NCBI RefSeq assembly: GCF_004295665.1
Contig: NZ_CP034759.1
Location: forward strand, 930,001-994,000
DNA from: Litorilituus sediminis
Lineage (GTDB): Bacteria; Pseudomonadota; Gammaproteobacteria; Enterobacterales; Alteromonadaceae
Length of the DNA: 64,000 nucleotides
Reading direction: 5' to 3'
Shown one piece after another: positions 18,915 to 28,866 of this stretch (the first letter of the stretch is position 1; the number at the start of each line of letters is the position of its first letter). The notes under the pieces were generated by a model, which was given only the letters and a program-made list of their open reading frames with translations, was not told where the DNA came from and made no database searches. A program made the translations under genes and the position numbers.

Positions 18915-19565
18915 TTGAAACCAATTAAACCGACAATCATTGCTATTGCAGGCCCTTCTGCTTCAGGAAAAACCCTTTTTGCCCAAACTATTCACGATGA
19001 GCTCATTAATGAACTGGGTGAAGATGGTATTTCAATTATTTACGAAGATGCCTATTATCGCGATCAATCTCATTTAACCATGGCAGAGCGTGAACAAACC
19101 AACTATGACCACCCTGATGCCTTTGAGCACGATCTCTTAGCAGAGCATTTAAGTCAGTTAACCGAAAATAAAACCATTCATAGCCCTGTTTATTGCTATA
19201 AAACCCACACACGTACCAGTGAAACTCGCGAATTCTCGCCAACAAGAATTATTCTCGTTGAAGGCATCCTGTTGTTAGCTAATAAAGCCTTACGAGAGCG
19301 CTTCGATATCAAAGTCTATATGGATACACCGCTTGATATTTGCTTGGTTCGTAGAATTCAGCGTGATTTAGTTGAACGTAACCGCAGTGTTGAGTCAGTG
19401 ACAAATCAGTATTTAAATACGGTGAGACCTATGTACTACCAATTTATTGAACCGTCAAAAGCATGGGCTGATATTGTTATCACACGTGGTGGCAAAAACA
19501 GAATGGCAATTGAAGTATTGAAAGCAAAAATTAGGCAATTATCTACATTACCGCAACAACAATAA
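18915..19565 (+). CDS. udk: uridine kinase
   Basis: Udk phosphorylates uridine and cytidine to UMP and CMP. The 216-residue protein has a P-loop GPSASGKT at 13-20, YEDAYYRDQ (substrate loop), TNYDHPDAFEHDLL and VEGILLLA, as in E. coli Udk. The start is TTG at 18915: a stop lies just upstream in frame and no ATG occurs before the P-loop, so a non-ATG start is forced. It heads a tight rightward operon with nupC (16 bases away), deoC, tdk and upp. Confidence 0.92.
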   Translation: MKPIKPTIIAIAGPSASGKTLFAQTIHDELINELGEDGISIIYEDAYYRDQSHLTMAEREQTNYDHPDAFEHDLLAEHLSQLTENKTIHSPVYCYKTHTRTSETREFSPTRIILVEGILLLANKALRERFDIKVYMDTPLDICLVRRIQRDLVERNRSVESVTNQYLNTVRPMYYQFIEPSKAWADIVITRGGKNRMAIEVLKAKIRQLSTLPQQQ

Positions 19566-19581
19566 TGATTAAGAGGTATTT

Positions 19582-20826
19582 ATGGAGTTAAACGCACTAC
19601 GAGGTGTACTAGGGATAGTGGTATTACTTGCTATCGCCTATTGGCTCTCAAGCAGTAAAAAATCAATTAACTATCGTACCGTTGGCTTAGCTTTTGCTCT
19701 GCAAGTACTGCTCGGGGCTTTTGTTTTATACGTTCCCTTTGGTAAAGACGTATTAACTTCCATGACCGACGGCGTACAAAGCGTAATTGATAGTGCTAAA
19801 GTTGGTATTAACTTTCTCTTTGGCGGCTTAGGCACAGATGCCATGTTTGAAAATGGTGTAGGTTTTGTTTTCGCCGTTAGGGTTTTACCTAACATTATCT
19901 TCTTCTCCTCATTAATTGCTGTGCTTTATTACCTTGGCATTATGCAGTGGGTCATAAAAATTATTGGCGGCGGTTTACAAAAACTACTGCGCACCAGTAA
20001 GCCTGAGTCACTTTCAGCAACAGCAAATATTTTTGTTGGCCAAACCGAAGCGCCCCTTGTTGTGCGTCCATATATTGCCAAAATGACCCAATCTGAATTG
20101 TTTGCCATTATGGTGGGTGGTTTAGCCTCTGTAGCAGGCTCTATTCTCGCTGGCTATGCTGGCCTTGGCATTGAACTAAAATACTTAATTGCCGCATCGT
20201 TTATGGCAGCACCGGGCGGGCTATTAATGGCAAAGATTATTTGTCCTGAAACAGAAAGCGATAAAATAACCAAAGGCCAAGTTGAATTTTCTGAGGGCGA
20301 TGACAAACCAACCAATGTTATTGATGCTGCCGCCTCTGGCGCTGCTTCAGGCTTAAAGCTTGCCGTTAATGTTGGCGCTATGTTACTGGCCTTTATCGCG
20401 CTAATTGCACTATTAAATACTTTAGTTGGCTCAATTGCTGGAATCTTTGGCTATCAAGATATCACCATTGAACTGCTACTTGGTTACCTATTTGCGCCAT
20501 TTGCTTTTATTGTTGGCGTACCAACCCATGAAATGCTACAAGCCGGTAGTTTTATCGGACAAAAAATCGTAGTGAATGAATTTTTTGCCTACGTAAACTT
20601 TGTTGAAATTAAAGACAGCTTAACGCCAACCACACAAGCCATTGTAACCTTTGCTTTATGTGGTTTTGCTAACCTGTCATCCATTGCCATCTTACTTGGT
20701 GGTATTGGCTCTATGGCACCTTCTCGTCGCCACGACATCGCACGACTAGGTATGCGTGCCATGCTTGCTGCAACCTTAGCTAACTTAATGAGCGCCGCAA
20801 TTGCTGGCGTATTTATCTCTTTATAG
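19582..20826 (+). CDS. nupC: concentrative nucleoside transporter, NupC/CNT family
   Basis: This 414-residue inner-membrane protein carries the CNT family signatures: GQTEAPLVVRPYI, the GSILAGYAGLGI helix region, FMAAPGGLLMAKI, GVPTHEMLQAGSFIGQK and the terminal FALCGFANLSSIAILLGG. CNT proteins import nucleosides with Na+ or H+. An AGAGG ribosome site precedes the ATG. Placement between udk and deoC supplies substrate to both salvage and catabolism. Purine versus pyrimidine preference cannot be read with confidence. Confidence 0.92.
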   Translation: MELNALRGVLGIVVLLAIAYWLSSSKKSINYRTVGLAFALQVLLGAFVLYVPFGKDVLTSMTDGVQSVIDSAKVGINFLFGGLGTDAMFENGVGFVFAVRVLPNIIFFSSLIAVLYYLGIMQWVIKIIGGGLQKLLRTSKPESLSATANIFVGQTEAPLVVRPYIAKMTQSELFAIMVGGLASVAGSILAGYAGLGIELKYLIAASFMAAPGGLLMAKIICPETESDKITKGQVEFSEGDDKPTNVIDAAASGAASGLKLAVNVGAMLLAFIALIALLNTLVGSIAGIFGYQDITIELLLGYLFAPFAFIVGVPTHEMLQAGSFIGQKIVVNEFFAYVNFVEIKDSLTPTTQAIVTFALCGFANLSSIAILLGGIGSMAPSRRHDIARLGMRAMLAATLANLMSAAIAGVFISL

Positions 20827-20839
20827 GAATCTGTGAAAC

Positions 20840-21613
20840 ATGTCAGAACTTACAACGATTGCTCAACGCGCACTCTCATTAATGGACTTAACTAGCTTAA
20901 CCGATAGTGAAAGCGAGCAAGACATTATTAACCTATGCCAACAAGCAAAATCTCCTGCTGGTGAAACCGCTGCGATTTGTATTTATCCACGCTTTATTCC
21001 ATTGGCGCGAAAAGCATTAAAAGCTCAGGAAACTCCACAAGTAAAAATTGCCACGGTAACTAACTTTCCTCACGGTAACGATGATATCGATATCGCCTTA
21101 GCCGAGACTAAAGCCGCAGTTGCCTATGGCGCTGACGAAGTGGATTTGGTTTTTCCTTATCGCGCCTTAATGCAAGGTAATGAAACCATTGGTTTTGATA
21201 TGGTCAAGGTCTGTAAACAAGCCTGTGGTGAAACGGCTAAATTAAAAGTTATCATTGAATCTGGCGAACTCGCCTCAGAAGCGCTCATTAAAAAGGCCAG
21301 TGAAATATCAATTAACGCTGGTGCTGACTTTATTAAAACATCAACCGGTAAAGTAGCCGTTAATGCCACACCTGAAGCGGCTAAAATCATGCTAGAGGTA
21401 ATTAAAAACAAGAATACTAACGTTGGTTTTAAACCAGCTGGTGGCGTACGTAATGCTGAAGATGCCAAAGTATACCTTGACTTAGCAGACAATATTTTAG
21501 GTAGCGATTGGGCTGATAGTCATCACTTTAGATTTGGTGCCAGTAGTTTGCTTGCCAGCCTATTAGAGACACTAGGGCATAAAGCAACAACTAATAGCAA
21601 TAGCAGTTACTAA
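20840..21613 (+). CDS. deoC: deoxyribose-phosphate aldolase
   Basis: DeoC splits 2-deoxyribose 5-phosphate into acetaldehyde and glyceraldehyde 3-phosphate. The 257-residue class I aldolase shows [19 protein letters not shown], the helper Asp/Lys region KVIIESGEL, and FIKTSTGKV with the Schiff-base Lys, then GFKPAGGVR. It starts 13 bases after nupC and completes the route from deoxynucleosides (DeoA/DeoD, DeoB, DeoC) to central metabolism. Confidence 0.95.
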   Translation: MSELTTIAQRALSLMDLTSLTDSESEQDIINLCQQAKSPAGETAAICIYPRFIPLARKALKAQETPQVKIATVTNFPHGNDDIDIALAETKAAVAYGADEVDLVFPYRALMQGNETIGFDMVKVCKQACGETAKLKVIIESGELASEALIKKASEISINAGADFIKTSTGKVAVNATPEAAKIMLEVIKNKNTNVGFKPAGGVRNAEDAKVYLDLADNILGSDWADSHHFRFGASSLLASLLETLGHKATTNSNSSY

Positions 21614-21647
21614 GTTATTTTCAAAAAGCGAATAATAAGACAGTTTC

Positions 21648-22226
21648 ATGGCACAATTATATTTTTACTATTCATCAATGAATGCAGGGAAATCAACGCA
21701 TTTATTACAGTCTTCTTATAACTACCAAGAGCGCGGCCTTAAAACAGCAATTTATACCGCGCAAATTGACGACAGATTTGCCCAAGGTAAAGTGGCCTCA
21801 CGCTTAGGTATTGACGCTGACGCCTTTGTTTTTGATGACCATACAAATCTTTTAAAAGAAGTAGAAGAAAAACATCAACATGAAAAACTTGACTGCGTTT
21901 TAATTGATGAAGCCCAGTTTTTATCAACAGAGCAAGTAAAACAACTCACCGATATCGTTGATCTGCTGCATATACCTGTACTGGCTTATGGCATTCGTAC
22001 CGACTTTCTTGGGCAAACATTCTCAGGCAGCGCGGCACTACTGGCATGGGCAGACAAACTCGTCGAGCTAAAAACCATTTGCCACTGTGGTAGAAAAGCT
22101 AACTTTGTTATCAGGCAAGATGCCAATGGCAATCCTGTGCGGGGCGGAGAACAAGTCGAGGTGGGCGGCAATGAGCGCTATGAGCCACTATGCCGTGCCC
22201 ACTTTAAACAATTGGTTTGGCAATAA
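21648..22226 (+). CDS. tdk: thymidine kinase
   Basis: Tdk makes dTMP from thymidine. The 192-residue protein is a type II thymidine kinase: P-loop SSMNAGKST at 9-17, VLIDEAQF (Walker B), a lasso region, and zinc ligands in CHCGRKA and a C-terminal PLCRAH. It opposes DeoA at the same substrate, so the same operon region both saves and degrades thymidine. It starts 34 bases after deoC. Confidence 0.94.
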   Translation: MAQLYFYYSSMNAGKSTHLLQSSYNYQERGLKTAIYTAQIDDRFAQGKVASRLGIDADAFVFDDHTNLLKEVEEKHQHEKLDCVLIDEAQFLSTEQVKQLTDIVDLLHIPVLAYGIRTDFLGQTFSGSAALLAWADKLVELKTICHCGRKANFVIRQDANGNPVRGGEQVEVGGNERYEPLCRAHFKQLVWQ

Positions 22227-22230
22227 GTAA

Positions 22231-22256
22231 CCTAAGTTTGCCATAGCAAGCTTAGG
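22231..22256 (+). other. stable hairpin between tdk and upp
   Basis: CCTAAGTTTGC and GCAAGCTTAGG form an 11-bp stem (one G-U pair) with loop CATA, four bases after the tdk stop. No T-run follows, so it looks like an mRNA processing or stability element or a weak Rho-dependent pause site, not an intrinsic terminator. Confidence 0.45.
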
Positions 22257-22324
22257 CTAAGTAGCAAAAAGTTAGCTATTATCAATAAAAATACAGCAAG
22301 AATAATAATCAGCAGGAATTTCTC

Positions 22325-22951
22325 ATGTCTGTTTTTCAAAGTACTCATCCCTTAGTAAAACACAAAGTCAGCCTTTTACGTGATGCTGATATTTCAGTGA
22401 AAGCGTTTAGAGAGTTAACCAATGAAATTGGCGCCTTACTCACTATGGAAGCCACTCAAGATTTTGCCTTAACAGAGCACACTATCAGCTGTTGGTCTGG
22501 AGATATCTCAGTGCCAACATTAAAAGATAAGCAACCTACCCTAGTTCCTATTTTAAGGGCTGGATTAGGTATGTTAGATGGTGCGCTCAAAGTGCTACCG
22601 TGCGCAAAAATAAGCGTTGTCGGTTTAGCGCGAAATGAACAAACATTAGCGCCAGATACTTACTATGAGAATATAGTCAGTGATATTGCCACTAGAACAG
22701 CCATCATTATTGACCCTATGTTAGCGACAGGCGGCACTGCTGCGGCAACTATTTCAATGCTAAAAGAATCTGGTTGTCAGCACATTAAAACCATCTTTTT
22801 AGTAGCTGCACCGGAAGGTATTGAGGTAATACAAAAAGCGCACCCTGATGTCTCACTTTACATTGGTGCAGTAGATGAAAAGTTAAATGATCAAGGTTAT
22901 ATTTTACCGGGTCTAGGTGATGCTGGTGATAAAATATTTGGTACTTTATAA
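22325..22951 (+). CDS. upp: uracil phosphoribosyltransferase
   Basis: Upp makes UMP from uracil and PRPP. The 208-residue protein has [19 protein letters not shown], the PRPP loop [13 protein letters not shown], and the uracil-binding C-terminus [24 protein letters not shown] ribosome site precedes the ATG. It ends the udk-nupC-deoC-tdk-upp series. The 98-base gap with a hairpin before it leaves room for a separate promoter. Confidence 0.95.
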   Translation: MSVFQSTHPLVKHKVSLLRDADISVKAFRELTNEIGALLTMEATQDFALTEHTISCWSGDISVPTLKDKQPTLVPILRAGLGMLDGALKVLPCAKISVVGLARNEQTLAPDTYYENIVSDIATRTAIIIDPMLATGGTAAATISMLKESGCQHIKTIFLVAAPEGIEVIQKAHPDVSLYIGAVDEKLNDQGYILPGLGDAGDKIFGTL

Positions 22952-22993
22952 GTAACCTATATAAGTAACTCAGCTTTACCGGCAAATAAAAGC

Positions 22994-23024
22994 AAAAAGG
23001 TTAGCATCACTGCTAACCTTTTTT
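22994..23024. terminator. bidirectional terminator between upp and deoA
   Basis: AAAAAGGTTAGCA and TGCTAACCTTTTT make a 13-bp perfect stem with loop TCAC between the convergent upp and deoA stops. Confidence 0.88.
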
Positions 23025-23052
23025 AGTTTCTGTTAGTAACTATTAATAACTG

Positions 23053-24354
23053 TTAATAAATAATAGGCGACAACTCTGGGCGCTCATCACTATAGGTGAT
23101 CGCTTGATTAAACTGCGCAATCGCTAATTTAGCACTATCTTCATCTTTGGCATGAACTCGCGCCAGTACTTCACCTCTATTAACTTTAACGCCAAGCGGT
23201 AAAATACGATCAAAACCTACGGTATGATCAACACTTTGTGTCGGCGCTGTTCTACCACCGCCTAAGCCCACCACTGACATTCCAATCGCTCGGGTATCCA
23301 TTTGCGCTAAATAGCCATGCTGAGTTGCTTTAACTTCAACAATAACATTGGCTTTTTCCATTGAGTCCCATGGTTTTTCAACAAAGTTACTTGGCCCGCC
23401 AAGCTCAGCGATCATACGCTCAAATACCTCTGCTGCTGAGCCTGAGGTCAGCGCTCGCTCAATTTTCTCATCCGCTTGCGCAGCATCAGCCGCTAAACCA
23501 GTATTTATTAGCATGGCACTGGCAAGTGCTTTAACCACTTGGTGCAGTCTTGGCTCTCTTTGCTTACCAGTTAAATATTTGGCTGTTTCATACATTTCAA
23601 TGGCATTACCAGCACTGGTACCCAGTACTTGGTTCATATCGGTAATAATAGCCTGAGTTTTTACGCCAGCACCATTGGCAACACTAACAATACTTTCAGC
23701 GAGCGCTTTAGCATCGGTTAAATTATTCATCATAGCGCCATTACCCACTTTAACATCCATCACTAACGCATCTAAACCTGCGGCAAGCTTTTTAGATAGT
23801 ATTGAAGCGGTAATAAGGGGTATTGACTCAACTGTCGCGGTCACATCGCGAATTGAGTATAGCCGTTTATCTGCTGGTGCTAAATTATCGGTTTGCGAAA
23901 TAATCGCGACACCAACATCTTTCACGATACGTTTAAACTCAGTAATACTCGGCTGCACATTAAAACCGGCGATACTTTCCAGCTTATCGGCTGTGCCACC
24001 TGTGTGCCCTAAGCCACGCCCTGAAATCATAGGTACGAAACCACCACAGGCAGCAACTATGGCCGCTAGCATAAAGCTGACCTTATCACCAACACCACCA
24101 GTTGAGTGTTTATCAACAATAGGCCCATCAAAGCCTTGCCAAGTTAACACATCACCTGAGTGCATCATATTTTTTGTTAAAGCGACCCTTTCATCAACAC
24201 TCATCCCTTGCTGAAAAATAGCCATAGCCATAGCGCCTACTTGGCTGTCAGAAAAACTTCCATCAACAAGGCCAGAAACAAAACTTTCAATGGCGTTGTT
24301 ATCAAGTGCTTTACCATCGCGTTTTAGGCGGATTATTTCTTGCGGTAATATCAT
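23053..24354 (-). CDS. deoA: thymidine phosphorylase
   Basis: DeoA converts thymidine (and deoxyuridine) to base plus 2-deoxyribose 1-phosphate. The 433-residue length is standard. Motifs: VDKHSTGGVGDKVSFML (phosphate site), MISGRGLGHTGGTADKLESI (the family signature), SKKLAAGLDALVMDVKVGNGA. It lies 9 bases downstream of cdd on the same strand and is thus almost certainly cotranscribed, so deoxycytidine can be deaminated and then cleaved by the same operon. Confidence 0.96.
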   Translation of the reverse strand: MILPQEIIRLKRDGKALDNNAIESFVSGLVDGSFSDSQVGAMAMAIFQQGMSVDERVALTKNMMHSGDVLTWQGFDGPIVDKHSTGGVGDKVSFMLAAIVAACGGFVPMISGRGLGHTGGTADKLESIAGFNVQPSITEFKRIVKDVGVAIISQTDNLAPADKRLYSIRDVTATVESIPLITASILSKKLAAGLDALVMDVKVGNGAMMNNLTDAKALAESIVSVANGAGVKTQAIITDMNQVLGTSAGNAIEMYETAKYLTGKQREPRLHQVVKALASAMLINTGLAADAAQADEKIERALTSGSAAEVFERMIAELGGPSNFVEKPWDSMEKANVIVEVKATQHGYLAQMDTRAIGMSVVGLGGGRTAPTQSVDHTVGFDRILPLGVKVNRGEVLARVHAKDEDSAKLAIAQFNQAITYSDERPELSPIIY

Positions 24355-24363
24355 GGGAAATCC

Positions 24364-24783
24364 TTATTGTTCCAATAAATCTTTTGGCGTAAATGCATCA
24401 GGCAGTAACTGGCTTACGGTCCACTCTTGTCGTTCATTTTTATGATTTACCGCCAATACTGGCGCAGACTGTTGAAAAAACTCGGCGATCACTTGTCTGC
24501 AAGCCCCGCAAGGCGGCGTTAGCTTATCTTGCTCGGTGTAAATAACAATTAATTTAAAGTCTCTTTCACCATTTACAACACCATGCCCTATGCAGTTCCT
24601 TTCTGCACACACAGTTAAACCATAGGAAGCATTTTCTACATTACAGCCACTTACTATATTGCCTTGAGCGGTTAATGCCGCCGCACCAACATGAAACTTG
24701 CTATAAGGCGCATAAGCATTTTGATAAGCATGTTTCGCTGCCATAATGACATTATCAACACAGGTTTGTTCAATATCTTTCAT
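24364..24783 (-). CDS. cdd: cytidine deaminase
   Basis: Cdd deaminates cytidine and deoxycytidine. The 139-residue length marks the short homotetrameric type, unlike the longer dimeric E. coli enzyme. Zinc motif residues are CAERNCIG (Cys and catalytic Glu) and PPCGACRQV (two Cys); APYSKFHVGAA is the substrate region. It heads cdd-deoA, with a perfect RutR-type operator 45 bases upstream, within normal promoter range. Confidence 0.95.
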   Translation of the reverse strand: MKDIEQTCVDNVIMAAKHAYQNAYAPYSKFHVGAAALTAQGNIVSGCNVENASYGLTVCAERNCIGHGVVNGERDFKLIVIYTEQDKLTPPCGACRQVIAEFFQQSAPVLAVNHKNERQEWTVSQLLPDAFTPKDLLEQ

Positions 24784-24827
24784 AAAACTCTCATAATGAC
24801 CATTTTATAAACTTAAGCATAGCATTT

Positions 24828-24843
24828 TTGACCAACTGGTCAA
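24828..24843. promoter_or_regulatory. RutR-type operator before cdd-deoA (perfect consensus)
   Basis: TTGACCAACTGGTCAA matches all 14 defined positions of the E. coli RutR site TTGACCANNTGGTCAA. It starts 45 bases before the cdd ATG, where a bound repressor would cover or border the promoter. The probable regulator is encoded at 32600-33232. Confidence 0.82.
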
Positions 24844-24880
24844 CATATTTATTTAACTGATCTTATCTTATATCAGCCAT

Positions 24881-24920
24881 AAAAAAACCCTTTAGAATCG
24901 ATTGAAACTAAAGGGTTTTT
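24881..24920 (-). terminator. terminator of the first Oar-like receptor gene
   Basis: AAAAACCCTTTAG and CTAAAGGGTTTTT form a 13-bp perfect stem, 24 bases beyond the receptor stop on the minus strand. It also insulates the cdd promoter from receptor transcription. Confidence 0.85.
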
Positions 24921-24943
24921 ATTACTATTTTAAGCCTTAACGA

Positions 24944-27900
24944 TTAGAACTTATAGTTAACACCAATCTTCATTTGCCATGCAGAAGATGACTGTACAAT
25001 GGTATTGTAGTTACGTGTATCTGCACCTTGGAAACGTGGAGATAAAATGTAACGACCATCTTCATCTAATCCTGGGCCTCGGTAGTTACCAAAATCATAT
25101 AAAGCTTGGTTAGGATAAGTTAAACGTTTTTCTACGCCCCAATCATCGTTTAATAAGTTAGCAAAGTTATCAATCATAAAGAAGATAGTACCTTTATGGC
25201 CTTTAGCAAAACCAGGGATCTCTTGCTTAATACTGATATCTAAGGTCGTAACCCAAGGTTGCGTACCTGTGTTTCTATCAATAATTGAACCCGACGGTGA
25301 GATACCCGCTTGATCTAATAAAATCGAAAGATCGTCCCATGAAAGACTCGACTCTTCCCAGTTTACGTTAGGATCATCAGCACCTGATGGAATATAAGCT
25401 AAGTAAGCAGAGTTTTTATAAAAGTCCTCTGTGTCACCCAAGTCTCTATCTTCATACATACCAATTACCGTGCTGTATGGACGACCTGAACGACGTTCAA
25501 AGAAGGCATCAAAGCGCGTAGTATAACCAGAGAATAATTCTGTGTTATAGCTAAAGGTCATTTTAAAACTGTGTTCAACTTCATAGTGACCACGAGCAAC
25601 CATATCTTCATTACGGTTTTTAATAATGTTATGCTGATAGTTACTTTGTGCACGTGAAGAAGAGCCAACATGGTTTTCTTCAATATCTTGATGCGCATAA
25701 CTCATGGTAATAGCAATACCATTATCCCACTCTTTCGCTAATGCCGTTGAAAGAATAATAGAGCGACCATCATCTTCTGCATTGGTCATCATGATGTCGA
25801 AGTTTTCATATAAGTCACCTTCATAGATGCTTTCGTTGATAACACGCTCGCCATCTGCGGCAACACCAACGGGTTGAATTGCAGTATTTTTCCACACGGC
25901 TTCATTTTCTTTAATGTGGTACATAATTTCTGATGTCCACTTAAAGTTATTACCCAGTACAGGTACATCAAAGTCTAAATCAAAACCTAACTGAGCACGC
26001 CAGCTTGACGGTAGTTTAAAGTTTGGATCTGTATAGTTAGTACTACCCGCACCTTTTTGCATGGCATCTTGAATTTCTTGTGGCACTTGCGTGAAATCTG
26101 CTTCGTTTTCTGCATAGTAAGCATCAATAACGCTCGCTGGTGCGCCAACTAAAGTAATACCATCTTTTTGGAATGGGTTGTTATACCATACATTTGGAAT
26201 ACCACCTTGGAAGCGACCAACACCACCACGTACGGTTAAATCATCCGTTGCCATCCAAGTTAAGTTCAAACGTGGCAAGATAATATCTAAACCATCTAAG
26301 TTTTCCTGGTTGGTGTAACCATAGGTTTCTTGGAAAGCTTCATTTAATGTTGGCTTATCATCAGATGATAAACGCTCATAACGAACACCTACTGACATTT
26401 CTATATCATCAGTAAGGTAGAACTTATCTTCTACATACAATGACATTTGTGCACGTACGGCATCATAGGCGGTATCGGCTTGGTTATTGGTATAGGCATT
26501 ATCATAGGTAAAGTCGTATTCATCGTTGTAATTACCTACAACCTTGTTCTCAAAGCCCCAGAAGTTATCAAACTCCCACGAACCTAGTGAGTTTTCAGCA
26601 AACAGGTTATATAAGCGTAAACGTTCATACTGAGCACCAAACGTAATTTCGTGCTCATCTAAAAGATAAGTTGCATCTAATGAAAGGATGAAATTTTGTG
26701 TTTCTGAGCGATTAGCGTGACGGTACACATCTCGACCAAACTGGTAAGCTGGACCACGATATTTCTCTTCAACCTTCACACTACCAAAATCAGAGTTGGT
26801 ATCGCTATCTGAAGATACGTCTTTATAACTGATACCAATTTCTGTACTAAAGTCATCAGTCCAATCTGAATACAACTTAGTGGCAAAATTATTCATCTTA
26901 GACACATACGTGTAACGAGATGAAGCTAAATCTACAGTACGACCACCGGTACCAAAGTTACGTGCATCTTGGTCATCTTGCCACTGGTAAGTAAAATCTA
27001 AACGATGTAAATCATCAATATTCCAGCTTAATTTTGCAAGTAAAGTATCATTGGTATCTTTAGGATCGCCGCCTAATGAATCTTCAAAACCATAGGTATC
27101 TTTTAAAATACGTAAAAACTCATTGAAGTTTTCTTCCGATGTATCATATTCATGAGTTGCACCACTGCCTTCAAAACCGTAATCCATTTCCAGTTCGCTA
27201 CTCCAGCTAGTGTAGTTGACGAAATAGAATAACTTATCCTCAATTACTGGACCACCGACATTAAAACCAAAACGTTGTTGGGTTTCAATTGGTGCTACTT
27301 CAGAGATTTCAAAAGTACGATGATTTCCTCTTTCTTCATCTAGAACTGGGTCACCCTCTTCATCAAACACTTGCGATATTTGCTTAACATCACCAGCCAT
27401 ATCAGGCGTTGATGTTTCATAATAACCTGAGAATTTAAACTCATTGGTACCTGATTTAGTAACCGCATTGATAGTACCACCACCAAAGTTACCTTTTTTT
27501 GCTGAAAATGGTGAAACATCAACAGAGATTTGTTCAATAGCATCAAGTGATACAGGCGGTTGCTGCGTTGGGTAACCACCGAAGTTAAGACCAAAGTCAT
27601 CGTTTTGGTTAATACCATCAACCGTTAACGCGTTTGTTCGTGGGTTACCACCAGCAATAGTTAATTCGCCATTACCGTTAATTGACGCTAATGGGTTCAT
27701 ACGAGCAACATCTTTAATGTCACGGTTAAAGCTTGGTGCATTATCAATAGCATCAGCACCAAAGACACTGTTTGAACCACCGACATCTTGTAAGAAACGA
27801 GCACCAGTAACTTGAATACGCTCAACCGATAGTGGCGCTAATTGTTTATTCAAGCGGTAAGTTTCACCAAGGGATAAAAAGATATTGTTTAACTCAGCAT

Positions 27901-28174
27901 CACTGAACTTATCAGAGTCAATAACAACAGTGTAAGGACCACCAACACGTAAGCCCTTTGCAACGAAGGTACCATTTTCGTTAGTGACAAACTCACTTAC
28001 CGTGCCTGTAGGCGTGTGAATTAATTGAATTTTAACATTGCTGGCAACATTGCCTTCTGGGCCAACAATCTTTCCTCGCATTGAAGAAGAAGTGTCAGCT
28101 GCCATAGCAGAAGTTGATAATCCAAGCGCAAGTACTAACGCACCAGAGATGCGTGATAAACGATGAGCTTTCAT
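24944..28174 (-). CDS. Oar-like TonB-dependent receptor with N-terminal carboxypeptidase-regulatory-like domain
   Basis: The 1076-residue protein has a signal peptide (ALVLALGLSTSAMA), a CarboxypepD_reg-like beta domain (about 28-115, MRGKIVGPEGN...GLRVGGPYTVVID), a plug (about 118-245, RIQVTGARF, NALTVDGINQNDDFG, GGGTINAVTKSGTNEF) and a large barrel ending WQMKIGVNYKF. Such Oar-like receptors import oligomeric or bulky ligands and are abundant in Alteromonadales. It is paralogous to the next receptor. A conserved operator-like element lies 65 bases upstream. The gene sits between cdd-deoA and the rutR-like operon, suggesting a nucleic-acid-derived ligand, but peptide ligands are a real alternative. 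Confidence 0.88.
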   Translation of the reverse strand: MKAHRLSRISGALVLALGLSTSAMAADTSSSMRGKIVGPEGNVASNVKIQLIHTPTGTVSEFVTNENGTFVAKGLRVGGPYTVVIDSDKFSDAELNNIFLSLGETYRLNKQLAPLSVERIQVTGARFLQDVGGSNSVFGADAIDNAPSFNRDIKDVARMNPLASINGNGELTIAGGNPRTNALTVDGINQNDDFGLNFGGYPTQQPPVSLDAIEQISVDVSPFSAKKGNFGGGTINAVTKSGTNEFKFSGYYETSTPDMAGDVKQISQVFDEEGDPVLDEERGNHRTFEISEVAPIETQQRFGFNVGGPVIEDKLFYFVNYTSWSSELEMDYGFEGSGATHEYDTSEENFNEFLRILKDTYGFEDSLGGDPKDTNDTLLAKLSWNIDDLHRLDFTYQWQDDQDARNFGTGGRTVDLASSRYTYVSKMNNFATKLYSDWTDDFSTEIGISYKDVSSDSDTNSDFGSVKVEEKYRGPAYQFGRDVYRHANRSETQNFILSLDATYLLDEHEITFGAQYERLRLYNLFAENSLGSWEFDNFWGFENKVVGNYNDEYDFTYDNAYTNNQADTAYDAVRAQMSLYVEDKFYLTDDIEMSVGVRYERLSSDDKPTLNEAFQETYGYTNQENLDGLDIILPRLNLTWMATDDLTVRGGVGRFQGGIPNVWYNNPFQKDGITLVGAPASVIDAYYAENEADFTQVPQEIQDAMQKGAGSTNYTDPNFKLPSSWRAQLGFDLDFDVPVLGNNFKWTSEIMYHIKENEAVWKNTAIQPVGVAADGERVINESIYEGDLYENFDIMMTNAEDDGRSIILSTALAKEWDNGIAITMSYAHQDIEENHVGSSSRAQSNYQHNIIKNRNEDMVARGHYEVEHSFKMTFSYNTELFSGYTTRFDAFFERRSGRPYSTVIGMYEDRDLGDTEDFYKNSAYLAYIPSGADDPNVNWEESSLSWDDLSILLDQAGISPSGSIIDRNTGTQPWVTTLDISIKQEIPGFAKGHKGTIFFMIDNFANLLNDDWGVEKRLTYPNQALYDFGNYRGPGLDEDGRYILSPRFQGADTRNYNTIVQSSSAWQMKIGVNYKF

Positions 28175-28238
28175 CTGTTATTCCTTGGTTATGTTTTAAA
28201 AATTAGTAATGATAAATGTTATTTATTGAGCAAAAAAC

Positions 28239-28254
28239 TTAACCATTTGCTCTG
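28239..28254. promoter_or_regulatory. weak RutR-like element before the first Oar-like receptor
   Basis: TTAACCATTTGCTCTG matches 10 of 14 RutR positions. Its first 14 bases are identical to the element at 32069 in front of the paralogous receptor, at a similar distance from the start. Alone it would not be called. Confidence 0.35.
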
Positions 28255-28820
28255 TTTTTTATTTTCGCTCGAAATTAGACCAGAATTTCATGTCATTTTC
28301 ATTACAATTTTTAACTAAGCATTAAAACTTTTAAAACAAAACAGCTTAGACCAGTAGACAAAAATCAGAACAAAAAGATAAAAACTACAAATAATTACTT
28401 ATTAAACAATAACTAACAAAAATCAGAACAATCAAAAACATTTAATTAGCAAATAGTTAGCATCGCTTATAAAATATTATTATCAATTTAACCCACTTGA
28501 TAACAAAAAGTTATAAAACCAACCAAAAGGTCAAATTAATTAAAAGAGGTAAAAATAAAACAATTTAAAAATCAAATCATTAAGGAATTAGCAAAACTCA
28601 GCTTGAATTTTATTTTATTTACATAAAGGTGAATGTTTATACAAATCATGATTTTGCACAGAAATGCTGCATTCTTTAAAAAGATCTTTATAAACAATGA
28701 ATAGTTAGAATAAATTGACAAGTTTTTGATAAGGAAAGCTTGGTAAAAATTCACCACAACACCAGAGAAAATAAAAACTAACCATACAGTCAGCTATAGC
28801 AGTTAAAATCTAACTATAAA
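28255..28820. other. long AT-rich intergenic region between the two Oar-like receptor genes
   Basis: No gene is supported. The receptor-proximal part (about 28240-28320) resembles the upstream region of the paralogue at 32069-32160, sharing TCATTTTC and CATTACAATTTTTA. Further up, a 16-base perfect direct repeat, ACAAAAATCAGAACAA, occurs at 28358-28373 and 28416-28431. A 61-codon minus-strand frame at 28572-28757 is AT-driven and not convincing. Confidence 0.5.
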
Positions 28821-28846
28821 AAAGGGCTGCCTAAATGCAGCCCTTT
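28821..28846 (-). terminator. terminator of the second Oar-like receptor gene
   Basis: AAAGGGCTGC and GCAGCCCTTT form a 10-bp stem with a 6-base loop; read on the minus strand a six-T run follows, 20 bases beyond the receptor stop. Confidence 0.85.
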
Positions 28847-28866
28847 GTTAACATCCGCTTATACAG

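Noticed and set aside
28514-28529. Additional RutR-like site (CCAACCAAAAGGTCAA)
   Set aside because: Only 10 of 14 positions match, the two halves are unequal, and it lies over 300 bases from any start codon.
28572-28757. 61-codon minus-strand frame in the gap between the Oar-like receptors
   Set aside because: Composition is that of AT-rich intergenic DNA (Asn, Ile, Lys, Phe rich) and no ribosome site or family feature supports it.
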